In this document: piece after piece, positions 8,473 through 18,325 of the stretch | Layout of the letters: the number at the start of each line of letters is the position of its first letter | Numbering within the stretch: the stretch's first letter is position 1 | DNA from: Nitrospiraceae bacterium | Lineage (GTDB): Bacteria; Nitrospirota; Nitrospiria; Nitrospirales; UBA8639 | Assembly (NCBI GenBank): GCA_020632595.1 | Contig: JACKFF010000016.1 | Coordinates: 1 to 64,000, forward strand | Direction: 5' to 3' | DNA length: 64,000 nt | Translations under genes and position numbers: made by a program | The notes under the pieces: model-generated | The model's input: the letters and a program-made list of their open reading frames with translations, nothing else | Databases searched by the model: none | Told to the model about the DNA's origin: nothing

Positions 8473-9528
8473 TTAACACCATTCGCCCGTTTTACAGGAT
8501 TTCGCGCTACTCGAGACCTGCATGGGTGGTGTTGTGGCTGAGGAGGATGGTGAGTCACACCACGTGCCAATTGTACAAGCTGTCTTGGAGAGCTGCGGCT
8601 CCGAAGTTGTGGGGACGCTTAGCATGGCCGGCGTTACTTTCGGGGCGGTGGCTGCGGATAACAATGGGGATTCCGGGGTATGGGATATTGTTCTTACAAG
8701 GAGTTGATTGTTAGGGCGTTGTCCTATTACCGAGGGATTGGGGGTGTTGTCCTCATTCAGCGAGGGATCGGGAGGAAGGGAAGCGAGAAGGGTAGGATTC
8801 TTTTTTTCTAGCATGGCCAAGAGTTTTTGGCCATCTGAGTGATAGGGGTTGTTGGGATGTTCGTTGACCAGGGTAAGTAACCATTCGTGGGACCATTCTT
8901 CGATGCCCAGATTTTGGTAAGTTTTTGCCAGATGGAACATGGCATCCCCAGCAGTTTCTAATTCAGGAAACTCCTTGATGATCTTTTCGAATCGATGGGC
9001 AGCAGCGAGATAAGAACCACGTTTGAGATAGAAATGCCCAACCATCAAGTGCCGTTGTGCTAATTGTTCGTGGCAAATCAGAATGGTTTGCTTCGCTTCC
9101 GTTTCATAGCGGCTTGCCGGAAAATCTTGAAGAAGTTTCTCGAAACTCTGAATCGATTGCTCCAAGGGCTCTGGGTCACGATCGACGGTCCGGTATTGTT
9201 TGAAATGGCTGATCCCAATTTTGTATTGGGCATAAGGGGCTAATATGTGGTTTCGGTGGAGGTCAAGAAAATGTTTGTATTCCACGATGGATTCCGCATA
9301 GGATTCCTTGTCAAAAAAAGATTCGGCACGTTTCATGATTACGTTCGGATCGTAACTCATTTCTACCGAATCACCTACGAAGATTTGTTCGTCTGTTGAG
9401 GACACTTCTTTTTTCGATGGGGTCTCGGTGTGCTCCGTCGGTTTGGGTGTTGAGGAGCATCCGGTGATCATGATGAGAACAGTGAGGAAGGGGAGCAAAA
9501 GAGATCGAAAATTGGCCGGAAATTTCAC
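8473..9528 (-). CDS. bamD: BamD-like outer membrane assembly lipoprotein with a cysteine-motif tail
   Basis: BamD is the essential lipoprotein of the BAM complex that inserts beta-barrels into the outer membrane. The 351-residue product has a signal peptide with lipobox MITGC, followed by TPR-like helices (about 60-235) including FYLKRGSYLAAAHRFEKII, a stretch characteristic of BamD. Beyond about residue 245 there is an unusual proline/serine/threonine-rich tail of about 100 residues. It contains two copies of a CxxGxWC motif, C318-C324 and C345-C351, the second forming the extreme C-terminus. The TPR part is secure; the tail has no function I recognise. Confidence 0.88.
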   Translation of the reverse strand: MKFPANFRSLLLPFLTVLIMITGCSSTPKPTEHTETPSKKEVSSTDEQIFVGDSVEMSYDPNVIMKRAESFFDKESYAESIVEYKHFLDLHRNHILAPYAQYKIGISHFKQYRTVDRDPEPLEQSIQSFEKLLQDFPASRYETEAKQTILICHEQLAQRHLMVGHFYLKRGSYLAAAHRFEKIIKEFPELETAGDAMFHLAKTYQNLGIEEWSHEWLLTLVNEHPNNPYHSDGQKLLAMLEKKNPTLLASLPPDPSLNEDNTPNPSVIGQRPNNQLLVRTISHTPESPLLSAATAPKVTPAMLSVPTTSEPQLSKTACTIGTWCDSPSSSATTPPMQVSSSAKSCKTGEWC

Positions 9529-9763
9529 AGGTTAGTCACTCCAGGCAGTGTTGTGATCATATGATTGTGGTGAAAGCCGGTATAGAGGTATGAAACAGCC
9601 CATATCTATACAAGATTCGGACCAATGAAAGAAAGTCTTTAATGTTGCGACTGTGTTAATTTTTTTATTACAAAATTGTCTCCCTTTTACCACAATATTG
9701 GCTAAAGATGAATAATTTGCCACAGTCAATGTATTGTCAATTCAACGGATAGGCTATGAGTAT

Positions 9764-10759
9764 ATGAATGCCAACCTTTCTTCTCGAATCATCGGAACCG
9801 GCTCTTTTCTTCCTGGTCGTCAGGTAGATAATCAAGAGGTGGCCGATCTTTTAGGCATTGAGCCGTCGTATATTTTTCGCGTTTCTGGTATCCGGTTCAG
9901 GTTCTGGGCGGATTCGCAGGAGGAATGCTCGTTTTTGGCGGAACAGGCAACGCGAAGGGCATTGGATCAGGCTGATTTGGTCCCGGAAGATCTTGACGCT
10001 ATTCTGGTTTCTTCCACCTCTCCAGAGATGATTTTTCCTTCCACGGCCTGTTTGCTTCAAGCCCGGCTGGGTATCAGGGGCATCCCGGCATTTGATCTCT
10101 CAGCCTCTTGCTCAGGGTTTCTTTATGGCCTTTCCATGGCGGATTGTTTCATTCGGGCCGGACAGTTTCGGCGATGTCTCGTCGTGGCTTCGGAAATCAA
10201 ATCTCGGTCCCTGGATGTCAAAGATCTGAGTACGACTATTTTATTTGGTGATGGGGCCGGTGCGGCAATTGTCGAGAGATCGTCAAATTCCGACATGGGC
10301 ATTGTCAGCATTCGACTTCACGCCGACGGGGCATATCATGATCTGGTCAAAATTGCCGGAGGTGGTTCCCGTCAGCCTTTGTCTCAAAGTGTCCTTGAAT
10401 CCAATGCGCACACCTTGCGAATACGGGGTTCGCGGGTGTTTCGCATCGCAATTAAGCGTTTAGGTCAAGCGGTCAGTGACCATTTGGCGCACGAGAAATG
10501 GGATGCGTCGCAGCTCGACCAGGTCATTTTCCATCAAGCGAATGGACGCATGCTGACTAAGTTTTGTGAAAATATCGGAGTCCCTCCTGAGCGATGCCTC
10601 TCGATAATTGAGCAAGTCGGAAATACTTCTTCGGCCTCATTGTCAATGGCGTTGGATCATGCGAACCGAAGCCAGAAACTGAAGACGGGGGATCGGGTTA
10701 TGTTGGGAGCCTTTGGGGGAGGGCTTACCTGGGGGACAGCTTTGGTTCGGTGGGGGTAA
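9764..10759 (+). CDS. fabH: 3-oxoacyl-ACP synthase III family (FabH-like)
   Basis: FabH condenses acetyl-CoA with malonyl-ACP to start fatty acid synthesis. I use the ATG at 9764, preceded by GGATAGG, rather than the TTG at 9734. The 331-residue protein has the full thiolase-fold triad: Cys116 in SASCSGFLYGL, His257 in FHQANGRM and Asn287 in GNTSSASL. It is a single gene here, not next to plsX, fabD or fabG, so a specialised KAS III acting on another starter is possible. The enzyme class is secure. Confidence 0.88.
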   Translation: MNANLSSRIIGTGSFLPGRQVDNQEVADLLGIEPSYIFRVSGIRFRFWADSQEECSFLAEQATRRALDQADLVPEDLDAILVSSTSPEMIFPSTACLLQARLGIRGIPAFDLSASCSGFLYGLSMADCFIRAGQFRRCLVVASEIKSRSLDVKDLSTTILFGDGAGAAIVERSSNSDMGIVSIRLHADGAYHDLVKIAGGGSRQPLSQSVLESNAHTLRIRGSRVFRIAIKRLGQAVSDHLAHEKWDASQLDQVIFHQANGRMLTKFCENIGVPPERCLSIIEQVGNTSSASLSMALDHANRSQKLKTGDRVMLGAFGGGLTWGTALVRWG

Positions 10760-10907
10760 CACCGCCTTCTTAGTGTTGTCGTTGTGTTAGGGAGAAGCCG
10801 GGTTGGGTATTGTGTTGACGATCTCTGGCAATTTGGCCTATCGTGCGCAAAAGACAGGAATGGAATAGGTTACTTAAGCTAAAAAAATATTTAGTAAGGA
10901 GGGTGTG

Positions 10908-11846
10908 TTGAAAATCTTCCTGGCCAATCCAAGAGGGTTCTGTGCGGGAGTGGATCGAGCGATTGAAATCGTTGATTTGTCCTTAAAGACTTACGGGGCA
11001 CCAATTTATGTTCGGCATGAAATCGTCCATAGTCGTCATGTAGTCGAGTCCCTTCGTGGGAAAGGCGCTATTTTTGTGGAAGAATTGAATGAGGTTCCTG
11101 ATGGCGCCATCGTCATTTTCAGTGCACATGGTGTGGCTAAAGAGGTGTGGGAAGAATCCAGGCGACGAAATTTGAAAGTGATTGATGCCACATGCCCCCT
11201 GGTCATCAAGGTCCATAACGAAGTGAACAGGGATTATTCCAACGAGTATGAGCTGATCCTGATTGGTCACGCGGGGCACCCTGAGGTCGTCGGAACTCTC
11301 GGGCAAGTGCCTGATAAATTCCATTTAGTTTCCTCTGTTGAGGACGTGCACTCGTTAGAAGTAGAAAATCCTCTTCACCTGTCGTATGTCACCCAAACTA
11401 CGTTGAGCGTGGATGAGTGTCGGGATATTGTTGCTGCCTTGCATGGACGGTTCCCGGGTATTAAGGGGCCACATCAGGAAGACATCTGTTATGCCACACA
11501 AAATCGGCAAAATGCTGTCAAAGAGTTGTCCCGTTTTGTTGATGTCATTCTGGTAATCGGGTCTCCCAATAGCTCCAATTCCAACCGATTAAGAGAATTG
11601 GGCGAACGTTGTGGAATCCCTTCATACCTCATTGATTCTTATCAGGATATTCAGGCTCAATGGCTGGAAGGTGTGAACGCAATCGGCATTGCGGCAGGGG
11701 CCTCGGCTCCGGAAGTGTTGGTGGCTCAGGTCATTAAGTTTTTGAAAGAGCATGGTGCGACATCAGTAGAGGAGTTGACCGTGGTGGAAGAGAATGTTGA
11801 ATTTCTTCTTCCAAAAGAATTACTGATGGCCAAAGTCCCGCGATAA
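10908..11846 (+). CDS. ispH: 4-hydroxy-3-methylbut-2-enyl diphosphate reductase
   Basis: IspH performs the last step of the MEP isoprenoid pathway, giving IPP and DMAPP. A strong AAGGAGGG box at 10896-10903 fits the TTG at 10908 (about 5-nt spacing) better than the GTG 3 nt upstream. With that start the three [4Fe-4S]-ligating cysteines fall at 12, 96 and 194, matching E. coli IspH almost exactly, and the TQTTLS and SSNSNRL motifs are present. The product is 312 residues. Assignment is secure. Confidence 0.96.
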   Translation: MKIFLANPRGFCAGVDRAIEIVDLSLKTYGAPIYVRHEIVHSRHVVESLRGKGAIFVEELNEVPDGAIVIFSAHGVAKEVWEESRRRNLKVIDATCPLVIKVHNEVNRDYSNEYELILIGHAGHPEVVGTLGQVPDKFHLVSSVEDVHSLEVENPLHLSYVTQTTLSVDECRDIVAALHGRFPGIKGPHQEDICYATQNRQNAVKELSRFVDVILVIGSPNSSNSNRLRELGERCGIPSYLIDSYQDIQAQWLEGVNAIGIAAGASAPEVLVAQVIKFLKEHGATSVEELTVVEENVEFLLPKELLMAKVPR

Positions 11847-12167
11847 ATTACCATGGGTTTCCGCTTTCCCGAAGGAGCGCGACCGTATCTTTTCCGAATT
11901 TATCCTTCCTTATTATCTTTTCCAATATATTGAAGCCATCCGACCCGTTTGTTTGGGGAATTCTCCTGGGTGGAGAATGTCCCGTGAGAGGCTCCTTGGT
12001 TAGGTCCGGTTGACAGGAACCGTAGTTTTGGCAATATGTCAAGATATTGAATAGGCCGATAGTCGGACCCACAGTATTTTGTGGGAAGTTTTGATTTTTC
12101 TTTCTTCTTATGGTACTGAATTGAGCCAAATTACTGCCCTGTCATCCATTCCATACTGAGAGGGAAT
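11847..12167. other. Intergenic region between ispH and smc
   Basis: About 320 nt. A 93-codon minus-strand frame fills most of it (11848-12129) but shows no domain or start signal and is judged spurious. It presumably contains the smc promoter. Confidence 0.35.
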
Positions 12168-15100
12168 ATGTACCTTCGTACTCTAGTCGTCAGTGGGTTT
12201 AAATCCTTTGCTGAGGCAAAAATAGATTTCCCTAACGGGATAACGGCTGTTGTCGGTCCTAACGGGACAGGGAAAAGTAATATCGTGGATGCCATATTGT
12301 GGGCAATGGGTGAGCAAAGCGTGAAGAGTTTGCGAAGCGAGCGCATGGAAGACGTAATTTTTAATGGAACGGAGCAACGCAAACCCATGGGAATGGTCGA
12401 GGCTTCGCTTATTTTTTCCGAGGTGACGCCTCGTGAGTTGGAGCCTGTCTCTGCCATCCTGGAAGGGCTCGATCAGCCAACGGATGTGATGATCACCCGT
12501 CGGCTCTACCGCGAGGGAGACAGTGAATACTATTTTAATAAGATTCCCTGCCGCCTTAAGGATATTCGAGGATTTCTCTGGAATGCCCGGGCGGGAACCA
12601 GAGGGCAGTCCGTTATTGAACAGGGCAATATTGAACAGTTACTGAGTGCCTCCCCACAGGAACGACGTGAATTTATTGAGGGCACGGCAGGTATTATTCG
12701 ATATAAAAAACAAAAGGCGGAAGCGTTACGAAAATTACAAAGTACGGAAAATAATCTTTTGCGGGTTCGGGATATTCTTGGAGAAGTCCGTGGCCAGCTT
12801 CGAACGCTCAATCGTCAGGCGAAACAGGCAGAGGAGTATCAGGCCTTTCTCCGTGAAGCTCGAGAGCTTGAAGTGCAGTTGTTGACTCATGATTTTCGCC
12901 GGTTTTTTCAAGACCAGTGTCAGTTTGAAAATGAGTTACACGAATCTGAAAGCCAAGAACTCTCCTGTCTGGCTGAAGAGGCTCGACTTGTGGCCGAACA
13001 CCAAACCGTGCAGTTAGAGCTGACGTCGGCTAGCGAAACTCTCAAGGAAGCGCAGGACCGCTTTCGAGAGATTGAGCAACAACTGTCCCAGGCGTTTACG
13101 GCGATTCAGATTGAACGCAACCGGCTTGATCAATATGAACAGCAACATGCACAGGTCATGGAGGAGCGAGCACGGTTGAATGGGGAGGGCCAGGAGGCCA
13201 CGGGTTCGTTGGAAGCCTTGAGAGAGCGGCTGGCCCAAATCCGGTGCGAGATGGAGATTCTGTCTGTCACGTTGGAAGAAGGAGAGGGGGGTATAGCTGA
13301 TCTGGCCGTTCGCCGTCGAGAAACTGCGGAGAAGGTCGACAAGGGCCGGGAAACCATTCTGGCCTTAGCTGTCGAAAACACGAATCAGGAAAACCGCTTG
13401 CGAAGTATTGCTGAAGGACAGAGTTCGATGGCCAGACGGATCGAACGTCTGACAGTGGAATATTCTCAATCGCAGAACGATCAAACCACCCTTCAAGCTG
13501 AAAGCGAAGCCCTTCGACAGGAATGCTCATCGCTCGAAAGTCAGCTTGAGGCGCTTCGGAACAATCAGGACCGCTTAGAGGTTAACCTGCAAAGTCAGCG
13601 AGAAACCAGGGAAGAGCTTGATGAAAAAATTCTCGACCTTCAAACCCAAGCCGCTGGCACTGAATCTGAATTACGTGCCATTCAAAGTGTATTTCGGGAA
13701 GAAATAGGGTATGGCCACCATGGTGAGGGTGATAAAGCCTCCATTCGCGTCGCCTGTTCATCCATTCAAGAGGCGTTGGCCGAACGGATGGAAGTGCCTG
13801 AGGATGTTGAGAAAGCCATCGAAGCCGTTCTCGGCGAGCGGTTGCAGGCGTGGATTGTCCAATCGTCCCAAGAAGCAGAAATGTCCATTGCCCAATTTAA
13901 ACAACATGAATGGGGAAAAGGCAGCTTTATCCCCTTAAATATTCCGCGACAGGGTCCAAAGCGTCCAGCTGATTGGTGGGAAGTCATTCAGCACAACACG
14001 GAAGTGCGGGGATTGGCTGTAGATTTTGTTCAGGTTCCGGGCGAGTTGAAGCCTGTGATTGAGGCGTTGCTGGGGAATACGGTCATTGTTAAGTCATTGT
14101 CTGGAGCGTTAAAACTCATGACCGAACATTCCTGGTTCCAGGGGAGCGGTCCGCTTTTAGTGGCCTTGGACGGAGAACTTGTGTCTCCCGGTGGGATCAT
14201 CAGTGGCGGGTCTGGTGGAGAAGCTGGTGGATTATTACGTCGCCGGCGAGAAATTCTCACATTGGAAGAAAAGTTGAACACCCTTACCGTGGGGTTGGAG
14301 GAAGCCAAAGCGAGCCGGAAGTCTCTACTACAGGAAATTGAGGACCTGTCGCGACAACTCGAAGAAGCCACTTTGTCCATTCGTGAGATGGAATTTCAGA
14401 TGTTGACCATTCAAAAAGAGGCTTCTAGCAAAGAGAAGGCCCTTCCCGATCTCCTCCGTCGGTTGGATGCACTTCAGCAGGATCGATTAGCGGAAGAGGA
14501 GGAGTGGGGACAGTTGCAAGTTGAAGAAGTAGAGGTTCAGACCCGGCTTGAGCATCTCAATCGGACACGAGCCCATGAAGATGAGGCGCTTCGTCAACTG
14601 TTGGATGCTCTTAATGCCATAGACCAAGAGCGACAGGACATGTTGCAAAGCCTCAATGACACACGAATGAATTTCCAGGCTTTGAAGTCTCAATGGGATC
14701 ATGAGCAGGCTAATATTGAACGAATTGAACGGGAGGAAGAGCATCGGAAAACCCGAATTCGACAAATTGATGGACAATTGGAACAACTTTTTCTGCAAAG
14801 CCGAAAAAGTCAGGAAGAACGCCTTACGAATGAGGGGTTGGTTGAAGAATTGGACATTCAGAAAGAGGCCATTGCCGGAACATTACTGGAGCTTCAGAAC
14901 CGACATGCAGGATGTATGGAGGAAGTTAAACGGTTGGATGGTCTGATCGGGAAGGCTCGCGAAACATTGAGCCACATCTTTAAGTCCCGTGTTCCGATCG
15001 AGGGACGTTTGGCGGAAGTTCGGGCGAAGTTTCATGCTGTAGAAGAAACGCTCACCATGACTTACGAAATTTCGACGGATGAACTCAAAAATCATCCGGA

Positions 15101-15842
15101 AGCCGGACAGATCGCGGAAGGTCTGGAAGGGAGAGAACAAGCTTCTGAGGAAAAAACCGGCCAGTGGAGGGAGCAATTACAGGGTATCAGGAAAAAATTA
15201 GAGCGTATCGGTCCAATTAACTTGGCTGCTATTGAGGAGCATGCTCAATTAGAAGAACGCTATCAATTTTTATTAGCGCAAGAAGAAGATTTGGCCGGTT
15301 CAATCCAATCACTTCAGGAAATTATCCAGCGTTTGAATCAAACTACCAATAAGCTGTTTGCGGAGACCTTTAAAGAGCTTCAAGTGAAATTTAGCGAAGT
15401 CTTTTCAGCCTTGTTTGCTGGAGGACGCGCCGAATTGATTTTAGTAGAAGATACTCAGGAAGGACAGGAATCAGAAGGGCCCAACCTTGAGCCAGGTGTG
15501 GAAATTGTCGCCCAACCACCAGGGAAACGCTTAAAAAGTCTCAACATGCTTTCCGGAGGGGAAAAGACCATGACGGTCATGGCCCTTCTTTTTGCGAGCT
15601 TTCTCATTCGACCTTCTCCATTTTGTGTGTTGGATGAGGTGGATGCGCCATTGGATGAAACAAACGTGGTCAGGTTTGGTCAATTTTTGCGCCAAATGGC
15701 GGACCGGTCTCAGTTTATTGTGATCACGCACAATAAACGGACCATGGAGACTGCCAACTCCCTTTTTGGTGTGACAATGGAGGATCCTGGCGTTTCGAAA
15801 TTGATTGCTGTTCGGCTCCATGAATTAGAAGAGGTAAGCTGA
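12168..15842 (+). CDS. smc: SMC chromosome condensation/segregation ATPase
   Basis: SMC forms the ring-shaped dimer that organises and separates chromosomes with ScpA and ScpB, neither of which is in the window. The 1224-residue protein has an N-terminal Walker A GPNGTGKS (30-37), two long coiled-coil arms rich in Glu/Gln/Leu, a hinge domain at about 510-690 ending in a glycine-rich GGIISGGSGGEAGG, and a C-terminal head with signature LSGGEK (1128-1133) and Walker B LDEVDAPLD. Length and order are normal. It is followed by a bidirectional terminator. Confidence 0.97.
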   Translation: MYLRTLVVSGFKSFAEAKIDFPNGITAVVGPNGTGKSNIVDAILWAMGEQSVKSLRSERMEDVIFNGTEQRKPMGMVEASLIFSEVTPRELEPVSAILEGLDQPTDVMITRRLYREGDSEYYFNKIPCRLKDIRGFLWNARAGTRGQSVIEQGNIEQLLSASPQERREFIEGTAGIIRYKKQKAEALRKLQSTENNLLRVRDILGEVRGQLRTLNRQAKQAEEYQAFLREARELEVQLLTHDFRRFFQDQCQFENELHESESQELSCLAEEARLVAEHQTVQLELTSASETLKEAQDRFREIEQQLSQAFTAIQIERNRLDQYEQQHAQVMEERARLNGEGQEATGSLEALRERLAQIRCEMEILSVTLEEGEGGIADLAVRRRETAEKVDKGRETILALAVENTNQENRLRSIAEGQSSMARRIERLTVEYSQSQNDQTTLQAESEALRQECSSLESQLEALRNNQDRLEVNLQSQRETREELDEKILDLQTQAAGTESELRAIQSVFREEIGYGHHGEGDKASIRVACSSIQEALAERMEVPEDVEKAIEAVLGERLQAWIVQSSQEAEMSIAQFKQHEWGKGSFIPLNIPRQGPKRPADWWEVIQHNTEVRGLAVDFVQVPGELKPVIEALLGNTVIVKSLSGALKLMTEHSWFQGSGPLLVALDGELVSPGGIISGGSGGEAGGLLRRRREILTLEEKLNTLTVGLEEAKASRKSLLQEIEDLSRQLEEATLSIREMEFQMLTIQKEASSKEKALPDLLRRLDALQQDRLAEEEEWGQLQVEEVEVQTRLEHLNRTRAHEDEALRQLLDALNAIDQERQDMLQSLNDTRMNFQALKSQWDHEQANIERIEREEEHRKTRIRQIDGQLEQLFLQSRKSQEERLTNEGLVEELDIQKEAIAGTLLELQNRHAGCMEEVKRLDGLIGKARETLSHIFKSRVPIEGRLAEVRAKFHAVEETLTMTYEISTDELKNHPEAGQIAEGLEGREQASEEKTGQWREQLQGIRKKLERIGPINLAAIEEHAQLEERYQFLLAQEEDLAGSIQSLQEIIQRLNQTTNKLFAETFKELQVKFSEVFSALFAGGRAELILVEDTQEGQESEGPNLEPGVEIVAQPPGKRLKSLNMLSGGEKTMTVMALLFASFLIRPSPFCVLDEVDAPLDETNVVRFGQFLRQMADRSQFIVITHNKRTMETANSLFGVTMEDPGVSKLIAVRLHELEEVS

Positions 15843-15883
15843 AAATACAGCGCGGGGACTCAGCATTAGTTGAAACCCAAAAG

Positions 15884-15923
15884 AAAAAGCCCCTTCCTTG
15901 AAAAGTCGGAAGGGGCTTTTTTT
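15884..15923. terminator. Bidirectional intrinsic terminator between smc and the ferredoxin gene
   Basis: AAAAAGCCCCTTCC (15884-15897) and GGAAGGGGCTTTTT (15908-15921) form a 14-bp stem around a 10-nt loop. A-tract and T-tract flanks let it work on both strands. It sits between the convergent ends of smc and the ferredoxin gene. Confidence 0.9.
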
Positions 15924-15947
15924 GCAGAGTCGTGTTTTTCCGGTGAG

Positions 15948-16295
15948 TTAATTTCGAACGCCGGCCCAAACTTTGGCCGGGTCGATTTCTTTGTCAGGAT
16001 TCAGCTCTTTGGCCTTATTCAGGAGTGTGTCCGTTGTCTCAGGGATTTCTGGATCAGGTATGCAGCAATCGTCGACAGGACAAACAGCCGCACATTGAGG
16101 CTCATCAAAATGCCCGACACACTCTGTGCAGCGTTCATAGGTGATCACGTACACCGTGTCCCCTTCACCCTGACCTTCACCGACCTTATTGCCCTTTTCC
16201 TCCGCGGCACTGCGCGTCTCAAAAATTGCCTCATTTGGACATTCCGGAAGACAGGCACCACAATTAATGCACTCTTCTGTGATTAGCAACGACAT
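15948..16295 (-). CDS. 2[4Fe-4S] ferredoxin
   Basis: A small soluble electron carrier of 115 residues. Cluster ligands are visible as C9-x2-C12-x2-C15-x3-C19-P and C56-x2-C59 with C68-x3-C72-P and a further Cys at 77/78. The insertion between the two motifs and the acidic C-terminal tail resemble the YfhL/alvin-type ferredoxins. A GGAGGAATT sequence precedes the ATG at 16295. It is monocistronic and convergent with smc. The redox partner is unknown; ferredoxin-dependent carbon fixation or radical-SAM enzymes are possible users. Confidence 0.9.
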   Translation of the reverse strand: MSLLITEECINCGACLPECPNEAIFETRSAAEEKGNKVGEGQGEGDTVYVITYERCTECVGHFDEPQCAAVCPVDDCCIPDPEIPETTDTLLNKAKELNPDKEIDPAKVWAGVRN

Positions 16296-16825
16296 AATTC
16301 CTCCTTAGGGGACAGATAAACCGTCATGTCAATTGTAGGAAGTCAACACCTACGATTCTTATTGAAATTTGTCTTGGCATGAGGGCGGTACAGTATCAAC
16401 TCTTTGGCGATTTTAACGGTGTAAATTTCTTTGCGTCAACCGGACAGAAGACCTATCCGATAAGCCATTCGGACCCGCGGTTAATTGAGGGTTACTCAGA
16501 AGCTTTTCTAAGAAATTGCTGAAGCCCATAAGCATCCAAATCAAGAGTATATTATATATTTCTATATATTTTCCGGAAGACTGTAATTTGGTCTGATCTT
16601 GACGAACCTATGGACGATTGTTATAGGAGCGATGCCTCCTCATAACTTGGAGAGGGCACTTGCATTTGTAGGAGTTATCTTTGAATCATGTAGAGCGAAA
16701 GATTTTGTATGTGTGGTTGTACTCCTGGTAGGCTCGTCCCAGAGTACGTTCGATAGAGGGGTTGTCTTGCCTGACAATGGGATTGGGATTTCCGCCCCTT
16801 CCGTATTTTTCTTACTTGCCTCCCC
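16296..16825. other. Intergenic region upstream of the ferredoxin and EamA genes
   Basis: About 530 nt between divergent genes. It includes a very AT-rich tract at 16548-16570. A 76-codon plus-strand frame runs into the next gene's start but has no supporting features. No RNA gene recognised. Confidence 0.4.
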
Positions 16826-17749
16826 ATGAAAAATGTTAGCCAGGGATCCTCAGCGTTTTTCGCCTACGCGGCCCTCACGACTGCTGCGGTGGTCTGGGGA
16901 GGGTCGGTAGTTGCACAAAAAGTCGCTTTAGGCCCATTCTCGCCTGTAGAGGCGTCTGTTTTTAGGGGATTAGGAGCCTTGCTGATCCTTATTCCTCTAT
17001 GGCTCTGGAAGGAAGGGGCGGTTTCTTTTTCACGAAGAGATTGGCGAAATTTTTTTTTCCTAGGAATCGGGGTCCTTGGCAATCACTTGTTCGTGCTCTT
17101 TGGTCTGCAATTTATTGGGGCAGGGGCAGCTGGCATCATTATAGGTTCAAGCCCGGCTATTACCGCATTCTTGTCCTCGCTCATCCTTAAGGATATTCCC
17201 CTGCGTGTGATTTGGCTTGGTTGTCTCGTCTCGTTTTTGGGAGTATTGAGTATTTCCGGGCGCGGGGCGGTGGATGGATTGGGTTCCAATCCTTTATTGG
17301 GAGGGAGTCTGGTGGTCTGTGCCTTAGTCAGTTGGGCCTTATATACGATTGGCTGCCGAAAAACGATGGAACGTTTTTCCCCGCTGACTGTGACGTGGAC
17401 GACTCTTCTACTCTCGTTGATGTTTGAAATCCCTTTGTTGAGCCTGAACCACAAAGTTCTGGTTGCAGGGGTAGAGTCGGTTCCGGTATCTGGCTGGCTG
17501 GCACTTTTGTACGTTATGGTGTTTGCCACGGCATTGGGTCAACAGGCCTGGCTGCTCGGCGTCAAAGGAGTCGGTCCTTCCAGAGCGGGAATTTTTGGGA
17601 ATCTTATTCCGGTTTCTGCGTTGTGTTTTTCGGTGATGATTTTGGGTGAACCGGTTGGCATGAGAGAAATAAGTGGGATAGGATTGATTCTGATTGGGGT
17701 CTGGTTGGTTGATCGACAATCCTGTGCCATGTTAGTGAAGGTCACATGA
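16826..17749 (+). CDS. EamA-type drug/metabolite transporter
   Basis: This 307-residue inner membrane protein of the DMT superfamily shows ten predicted helices arranged as two EamA repeats (about 15-145 and 160-300). Conserved features include WGGSVVAQKVAL near the first helix and the glycine-rich LGEPV segment in the second repeat. Substrates of this family range from amino acids to purines and cannot be inferred. The SnoaL-like gene follows 37 nt downstream on the same strand, so the two may be co-transcribed. Confidence 0.88.
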   Translation: MKNVSQGSSAFFAYAALTTAAVVWGGSVVAQKVALGPFSPVEASVFRGLGALLILIPLWLWKEGAVSFSRRDWRNFFFLGIGVLGNHLFVLFGLQFIGAGAAGIIIGSSPAITAFLSSLILKDIPLRVIWLGCLVSFLGVLSISGRGAVDGLGSNPLLGGSLVVCALVSWALYTIGCRKTMERFSPLTVTWTTLLLSLMFEIPLLSLNHKVLVAGVESVPVSGWLALLYVMVFATALGQQAWLLGVKGVGPSRAGIFGNLIPVSALCFSVMILGEPVGMREISGIGLILIGVWLVDRQSCAMLVKVT

Positions 17750-17786
17750 TCAGGAAATTGGCGAAAATGAAGAAAGAGAGCGCAGA

Positions 17787-18179
17787 ATGCTGAAGGAACG
17801 GATTGAGGAAGTTACACAGATGAATGAATTGTTTTACCGAGGGTTTGAACAGCTGGATGTTGCGCTGATGGACTCTATTTGGGCTCATCAAGAGTATGTG
17901 ACCTGCATTCATCCAGGGTGGAGCATCCGGGTCGGGTGGCCGGCGGTTCGGGATTCCTGGGTGGTCATTTTCAATAATACGTTTTCAATGAAATTTGAAC
18001 TGACGGAAGTACAGGTTCAGGTTGCCGCCGATGTTGCCTGGGTTATTTGTACCGAAAACATCACCAGTCGGGTGGGAGAGAACGAACAGAATAGCCAGGT
18101 GGTATCGACCAATTTATTCGAGCGGATCGGAGACGAGTGGAAGATCATTCATCACCACGGTTCACCGCTTATGGAATAA
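17787..18179 (+). CDS. SnoaL/NTF2-like fold protein
   Basis: The 130-residue protein resembles small SnoaL-like (SnoaL_3) proteins: an N-terminal helix pair with NELFYRGFEQLDVALMDSIW, then VTCIHPGW, and a beta-sheet ending in WKIIHHHGSP. Members bind small ligands or act as accessory proteins; the exact role is unknown. It follows the EamA transporter closely. The fold call is fairly secure, the function is not. Confidence 0.75.
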   Translation: MLKERIEEVTQMNELFYRGFEQLDVALMDSIWAHQEYVTCIHPGWSIRVGWPAVRDSWVVIFNNTFSMKFELTEVQVQVAADVAWVICTENITSRVGENEQNSQVVSTNLFERIGDEWKIIHHHGSPLME

Positions 18180-18325
18180 GATTTAATCGTCCATTGGGTA
18201 TCTGGCGACGCGCGGGTATTGCTTCGGTGGCGTAGGTAGGAGGAGAGCTCTCCTCACTATGGGTATCAAAGGAGCCAGGAGATCGGGGTCATGATTCAAC
18301 GCGTGTGAAGGGCAAAGAGGACTGA

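Noticed and set aside
11848..12129. 93-codon minus-strand frame between ispH and smc
   Set aside because: Fills the spacer but has no recognisable features and overlaps the likely smc promoter.
13711..13938. Out-of-frame plus-strand frame inside smc
   Set aside because: Shadow of the smc coding sequence, which is continuous and complete.
16548..16570. AT-rich alternating tract as a replication or attachment site
   Set aside because: Too short, with no repeats or neighbouring integrase or initiator gene.
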